From assembly GCF_013032505.1 (NCBI RefSeq), contig NZ_WQCG01000004.1:248001-312000 (forward strand): a stretch of 64,000 nucleotides of DNA, written 5' to 3'. The DNA comes from Ruegeria atlantica (GTDB lineage: Bacteria; Pseudomonadota; Alphaproteobacteria; Rhodobacterales; Rhodobacteraceae). The position numbers and the translations under genes were made by a program. Shown piece after piece: positions 29,699-37,419 of this stretch (its first letter is position 1; each line of letters starts with the position of its first letter). The notes under the pieces are model-generated. The model was not told the origin of the DNA. It did no database searches and saw nothing but the letters and a program-made list of their open reading frames with translations.

Positions 29699-32032
29699 CT
29701 ACTCGCCGTAGGGCACCCAGATGTTTTTGACTTCGGTCGCAGCCTGCAGGAAGCGGCGAGAATGGTCCACGCCCCAATCAAATGCCGTGGCGTTATTCAC
29801 CCAGGTCCGTTTCAGGTTCCCGGCCGAGACGACCTCGATCTCTTTCGACAGGTCGGTGGATGAGAATGACCAGACCGCATCAACATTCAGGTGCGAGGCC
29901 AGCGGTTTCGCCAATTCCGCATGGCTGCCGGTCAGGATGTTAACCACACCAGCCGGGACGTCCGAGGTTTCGAGGATTTGGTAGAAATCGGTAGCCGCCA
30001 GCGGGTAGGGCTCTGACGCCACCAGAACCGTCCGGTTGCCCATCGCAATTGCCGGAGCCATGGTTGAGACCAGACCCAGCAGTGGCGCCTCATCCGCGCA
30101 AAGCGCGCCGATGACACCAACGGATTCTTTCATGGCAATCGCCACGCCACGGATCGGAACGCCGTGCACCTGACCGTCGTACTTGTCGGCCCAGGCGGCG
30201 GCTGTGAACAGACGCTGGATTGAAGCTTCGACCTCTTTCGCGCCGTCCTTTTTGCCGGTCATCGCGTCGATGCGAGCGGCAAACTCGTCGGCGCGGGCCG
30301 AGAGGTTTTCGCCGATGTAATACAGGATTTGCGCCCTCAGGTGGCCAGTGGTCTTGGACCAGCCTTTGGCCCCCGCCGCAGCCTCAACCGCGTTGCGGAC
30401 GTCCTTGCGATTGGCGAGGCCGACGTGGCCCAACAGCCCGGGCTTGCCCCAAACGGGTTTCGAATAGCCGCTATCAGGCCGCGCCTGCTTGCCTCCGACA
30501 TACATCTTGGCGGTACGGTCAATAGGATCGACCGGAGCGCCTTCACCGGTCCCCGCTTCGACCTTCGCCAACGGCTTAGCTTTGCCCTTGGGCTTGGTGT
30601 ACGCAGTCAAGCCTTCCCAGCCGCCTTCACGGCCAAAGCCGCTTTCGCGCACGCCTCCGAATCCGGCTGCCGCGTCGAACAGGTTGGTGGCATTGACCCA
30701 GACCACGCCTGCAACCAGCTTGGGCGCAATATCCAGTGCAAGGTTCACATTCTCGGTCCACACCGTCGCGGCCAACCCGTAACGGGTGTTATTGGCCAGT
30801 TCGACTGCCTCTTCCGGTGTGCGGAAGGTTGAGGACACCAGAACCGGGCCAAAGATTTCTTCCTGCATTAGCGGGTCGGAAGTTTCGAGGCCCGAGATCA
30901 GCGTAGGCGGGTAATAACATCCGTTCGCAGGCAGATCGCAGGCGGCTTGGTGCACGTGACCAGCGGTGTTGCTTTCGACCATGCTTTTGATGGTTTGCAG
31001 TTGGACCGGGTCTACAACCGCGCCCACATCAATGCATTTATCCAGCGGATCGCCGATGCGCAGCTTGTCCATCCGTGCGCGCAACTTTTCATGGAAACGA
31101 TCAGCGATGCCTTCCTGCACCAACAGGCGCGAGCCCGCACAGCAGACTTGCCCCTGATTGAACCAGATCGCGTCGACCAGACCTTCGATGGCTGAATCGA
31201 TGTCGGCATCATCAAAGACCACGTAAGCCGACTTGCCACCCAGCTCCAATGTCAGCTCCTTGCCGGAACCCGCGGTTGCTTCACGGATGCGGCGGCCCAC
31301 AACGGTCGAGCCGGTAAAGGCGATCTTGTCCACGTCCGCGTTCACGATCATCTCGCCCACTGCGCCGTCACCAGTGACGATGTTGACTACGCCTTTGGGC
31401 AGCCCGGCTTGTGTGCAAATGTCAGCAAACAGAAGTGCGGTCAGCGAAGTGTATTCGGCTGGCTTCAGAACCACGGTGTTGCCCATCGCAAGAGCCGGGG
31501 CAATTTTCCACGCAAGCATCAGCAACGGGAAGTTCCACGGGATGATCTGCCCGCAGACACCCAACGCCTCAGCATCGGGCAATTCGCTGTGCATCAACTG
31601 CGCCATGCCCGCGTGATAGTAAAAATGCCGCTGCGCCAGCGGGATGTCGATATCACGTGACTCCCGGATCGGTTTGCCGTTGTCGAGGCTTTCCAGTACG
31701 GCAAACAGACGCGAATGCTTCTGCAACAGGCGCGCAATAGCATAAAGGTAACGGGCACGGCCTGCGCCGCCCAGCTTCGCCCACTTCGGTTGCGCTTTAC
31801 GTGCGGCAGTAACAGCGGCATCCACATCGGCCTGTTTCGCCTGTGTCAGCTTGGCCAGAACCTCTCCAGTCGCTGGGTTGCGGCTCTCGAACCCCTTCCC
31901 CGGCTTGGTAAAAGCACCGTCGATGTAGTGACCGAACTTGTCGCCCTGATCGACCAGCCAGGCCAAAGCCTCGGCAGCGCTTTCGGGGGCAGGGCCGTAA
32001 TCCATGGTTTCGAAAATCTCTTTGACTGTCAT
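29699..32032 (-). CDS. ALDH16-type aldehyde dehydrogenase (fused catalytic and pseudo-ALDH domains)
   Basis: A 777-aa protein with two aldehyde dehydrogenase units. The first (1-480) is catalytic: PWNFP with Asn167, LELGGKS with Glu263, GQVCCAGSR with Cys297. The second (about 520-777) keeps the NAD-fold part (SVGVIGALCADEAPLLGLV, VNILTGSH) but has no Cys motif. This is the ALDH16 architecture; a bacterial ALDH16 from Loktanella, also Rhodobacterales, is structurally characterised. It lies 11 bp after deoC, so it probably oxidises acetaldehyde released by deoxyribose-phosphate aldolase to acetate. NAD dependence is expected from the family. Confidence 0.92.
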   Translation of the reverse strand: MTVKEIFETMDYGPAPESAAEALAWLVDQGDKFGHYIDGAFTKPGKGFESRNPATGEVLAKLTQAKQADVDAAVTAARKAQPKWAKLGGAGRARYLYAIARLLQKHSRLFAVLESLDNGKPIRESRDIDIPLAQRHFYYHAGMAQLMHSELPDAEALGVCGQIIPWNFPLLMLAWKIAPALAMGNTVVLKPAEYTSLTALLFADICTQAGLPKGVVNIVTGDGAVGEMIVNADVDKIAFTGSTVVGRRIREATAGSGKELTLELGGKSAYVVFDDADIDSAIEGLVDAIWFNQGQVCCAGSRLLVQEGIADRFHEKLRARMDKLRIGDPLDKCIDVGAVVDPVQLQTIKSMVESNTAGHVHQAACDLPANGCYYPPTLISGLETSDPLMQEEIFGPVLVSSTFRTPEEAVELANNTRYGLAATVWTENVNLALDIAPKLVAGVVWVNATNLFDAAAGFGGVRESGFGREGGWEGLTAYTKPKGKAKPLAKVEAGTGEGAPVDPIDRTAKMYVGGKQARPDSGYSKPVWGKPGLLGHVGLANRKDVRNAVEAAAGAKGWSKTTGHLRAQILYYIGENLSARADEFAARIDAMTGKKDGAKEVEASIQRLFTAAAWADKYDGQVHGVPIRGVAIAMKESVGVIGALCADEAPLLGLVSTMAPAIAMGNRTVLVASEPYPLAATDFYQILETSDVPAGVVNILTGSHAELAKPLASHLNVDAVWSFSSTDLSKEIEVVSAGNLKRTWVNNATAFDWGVDHSRRFLQAATEVKNIWVPYGE

Positions 32033-32043
32033 TGTTCTTTTCC

Positions 32044-33042
32044 TCAGCCCATGGAGTGACGGTAGCCAGCCGAGTAGGACCCGGTGACATAATGTTCCAA
32101 TTGCCGTTCGATATCGCCCAGCAGCGATGACGCGCCAAAGCGAAACAGGTCAGGTTCCAGCCAACGATCACCCAACTCGTCTTTGATTAGCGACAGGTAG
32201 ACCAAAGCGTCCTTGGCTTTGGAGATCCCACCTGCTGGTTTGTAACCAACGCGATACCCGGTCCGGTCATAGTAGTCACGGATTGCGCGGATCATCACCA
32301 GCGAAACGGGCAGGGTGGCGTTCACGCTTTCCTTGCCGGTTGAAGTTTTGATGAAGTCCGCGCCCGCCATCATGCAAACCAGCGAGGCGCGCGCGACGTT
32401 GCGCAGGCTGCCCAGCTCTCCGGTGGCCAGAATAGCTTTGACATGGGCATCGCCGCAGGCGACGCGGAAAGCCTTCATCTCATCATACAATGCCTGCCAG
32501 TCACCCGACAGGACATGACGGCGCGAAATCACGATGTCGATCTCTTCGGCACCGGCCTTTACGCTTTCTTCGATCTCAGCCACGCGCAGATGGAATGGCG
32601 ACAAGCCAGCGGGGAATCCGGTGGACACTGCGGCAACCGGAATGCCGGTGCCATGCAGCGCATCCACTGCCGTTTCGATCATGTCGTGATAGACGCAGAC
32701 CGCCCCGGTTGTTATCGGCGGCATGTCCAGGGCCTGCAATACCGAAGGCGTAACCGGCTGCCGCGCCTTGGCACACAGACGGCGGACTCGACCAACGGTG
32801 TCGTCACCCGACAGGGTGGTCAGGTCGATCATCGTGACCGCCTTCAGCAGCCATGCGGCCTGATATTCTTTTTTGACGGACCGACGACCGGGCAGGGTCG
32901 CGGCGCGGCGTTCAATGGCCGAAGTATTGACCTGCACGGCGCGTACCCAGTCCAGATCCAATTCCATTCCAGGGTTTCTGGGCTCGGTCACTTGCGGCAG
33001 ATGCGCGGTGCGCACGGGGCTTTCTGAGCTCTGCGTTTCCAT
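32044..33042 (-). CDS. deoC: deoxyribose-phosphate aldolase
   Basis: A 332-aa class-I aldolase that splits 2-deoxyribose-5-phosphate into glyceraldehyde-3-phosphate and acetaldehyde. The Schiff-base lysine lies in GADFIKTSTGKESVNATLP and the second active-site Lys in GYKPAGGISKAKDAL. The start at 33042 has AAAGGATG upstream and gives the length of the long DeoC subtype; the frame extends 31 codons higher without support. It heads the deoC - ALDH16 - SDR operon for deoxynucleoside use. It is divergent from the metal transporter operon. Confidence 0.95.
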   Translation of the reverse strand: METQSSESPVRTAHLPQVTEPRNPGMELDLDWVRAVQVNTSAIERRAATLPGRRSVKKEYQAAWLLKAVTMIDLTTLSGDDTVGRVRRLCAKARQPVTPSVLQALDMPPITTGAVCVYHDMIETAVDALHGTGIPVAAVSTGFPAGLSPFHLRVAEIEESVKAGAEEIDIVISRRHVLSGDWQALYDEMKAFRVACGDAHVKAILATGELGSLRNVARASLVCMMAGADFIKTSTGKESVNATLPVSLVMIRAIRDYYDRTGYRVGYKPAGGISKAKDALVYLSLIKDELGDRWLEPDLFRFGASSLLGDIERQLEHYVTGSYSAGYRHSMG

Positions 33043-33156
33043 CTTCACATCCTTTGGGAGGTTTGCGTCAAATTCGCACGGCTTGCCGCCAATTGGAAGG
33101 CATAGTGGCCTTGTGTGCGCAATTTTTTTGACCAAATGGACAAATTTAAGGTTTTC

Positions 33157-33173
33157 TTGCGAATAATTCGCAA
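33157..33173. promoter_or_regulatory. 17-bp perfect palindromic operator upstream of the metal ABC operon (site 1)
   Basis: TTGCGAAT-A-ATTCGCAA is a perfect palindrome centred at 33165, just upstream of the -35 element. Its AT-rich centre and 17-bp size fit Fur-superfamily (Fur/Mur/Zur) sites; in Rhodobacterales a Fur-like manganese regulator (Mur) controls such operons. Confidence 0.65.
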
Positions 33174-33178
33174 TAGCG

Positions 33179-33207
33179 TTGACTTAGTTGCGAATGGTTC
33201 GCATATT
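33179..33207 (+). promoter_or_regulatory. sigma-70 promoter of the metal ABC operon
   Basis: TTGACT (33179-33184) and CATATT (33202-33207) are separated by 17 bp. The element lies between and under the two palindromes, so a bound repressor would block polymerase directly. Confidence 0.6.
33188..33204. promoter_or_regulatory. imperfect copy of the palindromic operator (site 2)
   Basis: TTGCGAAT-G-GTTCGCAT repeats site 1 with one mismatched pair near the centre and one at the outer edge. Its centre (33196) is 31 bp from that of site 1, about three helical turns, so both sites face the same side of the DNA. It fills the promoter spacer and touches the -10 element. Confidence 0.6.
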
Positions 33208-33240
33208 CATTCTCAAGAGGATACCTAAATGGGGTAAAAG

Positions 33241-34194
33241 ATGATTCGTCGTAGTTTTCTTGCGGCTTTGGCTTTTGCCGCCGCTTTGCCTGTCACGGCA
33301 TGGGCCGAGGCGCCGCTAAAGGTTGTTGCCACCACGGGCATGATAGCTGATGCGGCGCGCCAGATCGGTGGTGATCAGGTTGAGGTCAAGGGTTTGATGG
33401 GACCGGGCGTCGACCCGCATGCTTACCGTCAAACTCGTAGCGATATCGTTGCTATGACCCGGGCAGATCTGATCCTGTGGCACGGTCTTTACCTTGAAGC
33501 GCAGATGGAGGACTTCTTCCATGATCTCGGACGTAAACGTCCGGTCGTGGCTGTGGCCGAAGGTGTCGACAAGTCCAAACTGCGCGCGCATGACGATTAT
33601 GCGGATAAGTATGACCCGCATGTATGGATGAGCCCAGCCGTCTGGCGCGATGTAGTGGTTGAGGTTCAGGGCGCTCTGACTGATGCACGCCCAGAGGCTG
33701 CAGCGACCTTTGCGGCCAACACCCAGGCTTTTCTGGCTGAGATCGATCAACTGGAGGCTTACGGAAAACAGGTTTTGTCCAACGTGCCTGAAAACAGCCG
33801 GGTGCTCGTGACGGCCCACGATGCGTTCGGCTATTTCGGCGAGGAATACGGCTATGTAGTGCTCGGCATTCAGGGCATTTCGACACAATCCGAAGCGGGT
33901 TTGAACCGGATTGGCGAGTTGGTCGACACTTTGGTGGACAAGCAACTGACGGCGGTGTTCGTTGAAAGCTCGGTTTCCGACCGGTCGATGCGCGCCTTGA
34001 TCGAGGGTGCTGCGTCCAAAGGTCATGAAGTCGGCATCGGCGGAGAGCTGTATTCCGACGCCATGGGAGAACCGGGCACCTACGAGGGAACCTATATCGG
34101 TATGCTGGACCACAACATCTCTGTGATCGCTGGTGCCTTGGGTGCTGATGTGCCCGAGCGTGGCATGAACGGCAAATTGTCGGCGGGGTTTTGA
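33241..34194 (+). CDS. metal ABC transporter substrate-binding protein (SitA/TroA-like)
   Basis: A 317-aa cluster-9 binding protein with a signal peptide ending AWA. Likely ligands: His60 (GVDPHAYRQT), His126 (DPHVWMSP), His192 (TAHDAFGYFG) and Asp272 (ELYSDAMG). This His3-Asp set is that of TroA-type proteins. The long His-rich loop of ZnuA is missing, which favours manganese (or mixed Mn/Zn/Fe) uptake. It is the first gene of a four-gene operon in sitABCD order. The paired palindromes over its promoter indicate repression by a metal regulator. Confidence 0.9.
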   Translation: MIRRSFLAALAFAAALPVTAWAEAPLKVVATTGMIADAARQIGGDQVEVKGLMGPGVDPHAYRQTRSDIVAMTRADLILWHGLYLEAQMEDFFHDLGRKRPVVAVAEGVDKSKLRAHDDYADKYDPHVWMSPAVWRDVVVEVQGALTDARPEAAATFAANTQAFLAEIDQLEAYGKQVLSNVPENSRVLVTAHDAFGYFGEEYGYVVLGIQGISTQSEAGLNRIGELVDTLVDKQLTAVFVESSVSDRSMRALIEGAASKGHEVGIGGELYSDAMGEPGTYEGTYIGMLDHNISVIAGALGADVPERGMNGKLSAGF

Positions 34195-35001
34195 ATGATG
34201 CTGTCGCTGGCTTCTCGACAAGGTGTTTCGGTTGCCGACACAGGCATTGACCACAGCCCGCTGGCCATTCGCGGTCTGACCGTATCATACGGTCAGAAAC
34301 CTGCGGTGTTTTCAGTGGATATGACTGTTGAGCCGGGCGCGATGACGGCGATCATCGGCCCAAATGGTGCCGGTAAATCAACGCTTTTGAAGGCAGCGCT
34401 TGGCATCGTCTCACCCTTGTCCGGGAAGGTGTCCGTCTTTGGTGAACCGTTGGAGAAACAGCGCGCCAGAATTGCTTATGTGCCGCAACGTGCAAGCGTG
34501 GATTGGGATTTCCCGACGCGCGTGATTGATGTTGTGCTGATGGGTTTGTCGCGCGATTTGGGATTGCTGGGCCGTGTGCGTGCCCGGCACATGTCTCGCG
34601 CCATGGATTGCCTTAACCGCGTTGGAATGCGTGATTTCGCAGATCGGCAGATCGGTCAGCTTTCAGGTGGGCAGCAGCAGCGGGTCTTCCTGGCCCGTGC
34701 TTTGGCCCAGGCCGCCGATCTGTACTTGCTGGATGAACCTTTTGCAGGCGTCGATGCGGCCACGGAAAAGGCAATCATTGCGGTACTGAAGTCGTTGAGG
34801 GAGGCCGGTAAAACCGTGGTGGTCGTACATCACGATCTTGCCACTGTGACTGATTACTTCGACCATGTCTTCCTGATCAACACACGCAAAGTGGCCGAAG
34901 GAACTGTGGCCGAGGCCTTTACTGCCGAAACGCTGCAATCTGCCTACGGCGGCCGCTTGGCCACCGCCCAGATCGATCAGATCTCGCGCGCTTTGGGGTA
35001 A
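34195..35001 (+). CDS. metal ABC transporter ATP-binding protein (SitB/ZnuC-like)
   Basis: A 268-aa ABC ATPase: Walker A IIGPNGAGKST, signature LSGGQQQRVFLARAL, Walker B DLYLLDEPF and the switch His in VVVHHDL. It drives the two membrane partners encoded next. It begins directly after the stop of the binding-protein gene, with a double ATG at 34195 and 34198. Residues 1-25 before the nucleotide-binding domain are poorly conserved. Confidence 0.93.
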   Translation: MMLSLASRQGVSVADTGIDHSPLAIRGLTVSYGQKPAVFSVDMTVEPGAMTAIIGPNGAGKSTLLKAALGIVSPLSGKVSVFGEPLEKQRARIAYVPQRASVDWDFPTRVIDVVLMGLSRDLGLLGRVRARHMSRAMDCLNRVGMRDFADRQIGQLSGGQQQRVFLARALAQAADLYLLDEPFAGVDAATEKAIIAVLKSLREAGKTVVVVHHDLATVTDYFDHVFLINTRKVAEGTVAEAFTAETLQSAYGGRLATAQIDQISRALG

Positions 35002-35003
35002 TC

Positions 35004-36209
35004 ATGCTTTGGGATGCTCTGACCCTGCAGTTGGGCTATAACGCTACGCTGGTCGCCATTGGTGCGACCTTGCTGGGTATATCCGCCGGTGTGACCGGCA
35101 CCTTTTTGTTCCTGCGAAAACGCGCGCTGGTCAGTGATGCAATCAGCCACGCAACACTGCCTGGGGTCTGCCTCGGGTTCATGGTTTTGGTCGCCCTTGG
35201 GGGCGATGGGCGTAACCTTATCGGCCTATTGGCCGGATCGGCCGTGTCGGCCTGGGTTGGTCTGCTCTGTATGAACTGGCTGACACGCCACACGCGTCTG
35301 GCCGAGGATGCTGCGATTGGAGCTGTACTGTCGGTGTTCTTCGGCTTTGGAATCGTGCTGTTGACTGTGATCCAGACCATGGGAGTCGGTCGTCAGGCGG
35401 GTCTCGAGGGGTTCCTGCTGGGCTCAACGGCGGGGATGCTTTGGGCAGACGCGCTGGTCATTGCAATCGGTGGAGCAGCAACGCTGTTGCTTGTCATAAT
35501 TATACGCCGACCGATGACCATGGTGGCCTTCGACCCTGAATATGCGGCTGCCCGGGGGTTGCCGGTACACCGGATTGATCTGGCGATGATGGGTCTGGTC
35601 ATGGCGGTTACCGTGGTGGGACTCAAGATCGTTGGCTTGATCCTGATCGTGGCACTGCTGATCATCCCGCCCGTTACGGCGCGGTTCTGGACGGAACGAT
35701 CAGACCGTGTGGTATTGCTGGCTGGCCTGGCCGGAGGGCTGGCCGGTTTTCTGGGGGCGGCGCTGTCGGCCTCGGCCCCCAACCTGCCAACCGGTCCCAT
35801 CATTGTTTTGGTCAGCTTTGGGTTTTTCGCACTGTCCCTGCTCTTTGCGCCCGTCCGGGGTGTTCTGGCCGCCGTTCTGCGACATCTGCGGTTTCAGCGC
35901 CGGGTTCACATCCGGCAGGGCCTGTTGGCGCTTGCGCAAGGGCAGAAGATTTACGAGCCGCTGACCTTGCGCCTGCTGCGACGTGCCGATTTGGCGCGGG
36001 CAGATGGCGTGGCAACCGAAACAGGCAAGGCGCGCGCGGTCAAAGCGCTGCGCGACGAGAAACGCTGGGAAATCGTCCGGGCCGATCAAGCGCATGAGGC
36101 AATAGCAGCGCTCTATGACGGGCTTCGGGATATCGAAACCGTCCTGACACGCGACCAGATCGCAGAAATCGACCGCCAGATCGGCGGCCCGCAGGAGGTT
36201 CCGGCATGA
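35004..36209 (+). CDS. metal ABC transporter permease with a cytoplasmic C-terminal extension (SitC-like)
   Basis: A 401-aa permease of the ABC-3 family with about eight membrane segments in residues 10-290, including LFLRKRALVSDAISHATLPG, the conserved DAISHA coupling stretch. After the last helix there is an extra soluble tail of about 110 residues (RRVHIRQGLLALAQGQKIY onward, ending GGPQEVPA). Standard permeases of this family have about 280 residues. The tail has the length and charge pattern of a winged-helix or DtxR-like module, as seen in some SitC/MntC proteins, but this is not proven. It overlaps the next permease gene by 4 bp. Confidence 0.88.
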   Translation: MLWDALTLQLGYNATLVAIGATLLGISAGVTGTFLFLRKRALVSDAISHATLPGVCLGFMVLVALGGDGRNLIGLLAGSAVSAWVGLLCMNWLTRHTRLAEDAAIGAVLSVFFGFGIVLLTVIQTMGVGRQAGLEGFLLGSTAGMLWADALVIAIGGAATLLLVIIIRRPMTMVAFDPEYAAARGLPVHRIDLAMMGLVMAVTVVGLKIVGLILIVALLIIPPVTARFWTERSDRVVLLAGLAGGLAGFLGAALSASAPNLPTGPIIVLVSFGFFALSLLFAPVRGVLAAVLRHLRFQRRVHIRQGLLALAQGQKIYEPLTLRLLRRADLARADGVATETGKARAVKALRDEKRWEIVRADQAHEAIAALYDGLRDIETVLTRDQIAEIDRQIGGPQEVPA

Positions 36210-37135
36210 GCGGTGAAGAATTTGTTCCTCTTTCGCTGACGCCCCTGCTTATCGGAACGTTTGCGGCCATCGCCTGTGCGCTGCCCGGCAACTTTCTGGT
36301 GTTGCGCAAACAGGCTCTGATCGGGGATGCGATAAGTCATGTTGTGCTGCCCGGCATAGTTGTGGCCTTTTTGCTTACCGGAGCGATTTCAACTTGGCCC
36401 ATGATGCTGGGCGCTGCCGGCGCGGCCGTCATCGCCGTGGTTCTGATCGAAGCCGTGCGACGGTTGGGGCAGATCGAGGCGGGTGCTGCGATGGGTGTGG
36501 TTTTCACGACGATGTTCGCGGCCGGGGTGCTGTTGCTGGAGCAGACCGATACTTCGACCGTGCATCTGGACGTTGAACATGCGCTTTACGGCAATCTGGA
36601 AAGCCTGATCTGGTTGGATGCGACGGGTTGGTCTTCTGTACTTGACCCCATAGCGTTGGCGGGCCTGCCGCCGGAATTGCCCCGGATAGCGCTGACCTTG
36701 CTGGGGGTTTCCCTTTTCGTCTGGCTGTTCTGGAGGCCGTTGAAGATTTCCACCTTTGACGAAGGGTTTGCGCGCACCATTGGTATCCGAACCGGAATGC
36801 TCGGAATGGCTCTGGTAATCACGGCTGCAATAGCTGCTGTAGCCGCGTTCGACGCCGTGGGTTCGATCATTGTGATTGCCATGTTCATTTGCCCACCCGC
36901 AGCAGCGCGCATGATGACCAATCGGCTGGAATCCCAAATCGCATGGAGCATCCTCTTTGCCGTTCTGTCGGCCGTTTCAGGGTATGTTCTGGCCGGGTAT
37001 GGCCCGCTTTGGCTGGGCGCGGCGGATGCGGTCAGTGCTGCTGGCATGATCGCGACGATGTCCGGTCTGATCCTGGCGTTTGCGGCTTGTTGGGGTCCCT
37101 GCAGGACCCGCGCAGGTGCACCCGGAATCGCTTGA
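36206..37135 (+). CDS. metal ABC transporter permease (SitD-like)
   Basis: A 309-aa ABC-3 family permease, second of the pair, with the coupling segment VLRKQALIGDAISHVVLPG and about eight hydrophobic helices. Its start overlaps the stop of the first permease (ATGA). Together the two form the transmembrane pore of the importer. After its stop there is about 280 bp without a gene before mutL, which contains a large inverted repeat. Confidence 0.9.
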   Translation: MSGEEFVPLSLTPLLIGTFAAIACALPGNFLVLRKQALIGDAISHVVLPGIVVAFLLTGAISTWPMMLGAAGAAVIAVVLIEAVRRLGQIEAGAAMGVVFTTMFAAGVLLLEQTDTSTVHLDVEHALYGNLESLIWLDATGWSSVLDPIALAGLPPELPRIALTLLGVSLFVWLFWRPLKISTFDEGFARTIGIRTGMLGMALVITAAIAAVAAFDAVGSIIVIAMFICPPAAARMMTNRLESQIAWSILFAVLSAVSGYVLAGYGPLWLGAADAVSAAGMIATMSGLILAFAACWGPCRTRAGAPGIA

Positions 37136-37282
37136 CCCGGCATTTTCCCGCCACCGGGCTCTGCACTGCATCGGCCAAACTTCGCCGCCTGAATTGAGGC
37201 CTATAGAGTCTTCACGCTGCAAAACCGGATTCGTGGTACCAGTTTGCCCATTGATTACTGGATGACCACCACTCACCCGGAT

Positions 37283-37346
37283 CGTTCGAGCAATCGCGCC
37301 CAGACTGGCCGCCAGTCTAGGCTGGCAAGTCGCGATTGTTCGAACG
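37283..37346. repeat. 64-nt nested inverted repeat between the metal transporter operon and mutL
   Basis: Outer arms CGTTCGAGCAATCGCG (37283-37298) and CGCGATTGTTCGAACG (37331-37346) pair over 16 bp with one G-T pair. Inside, AGACTGG-CCG-CCAGTCT (37302-37318) forms its own 7-bp hairpin. There is no T run on either side, so it is not a plain terminator. It could be a cruciform, a structured RNA end or a protein site. Confidence 0.65.
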
Positions 37347-37419
37347 CCCCCCTCCCTTCAAATGTATTGCAGTGCAAAGCGGTGGCAGAATCGTGCGCGA
37401 TTGTGCTAGGTCTGGTGGT

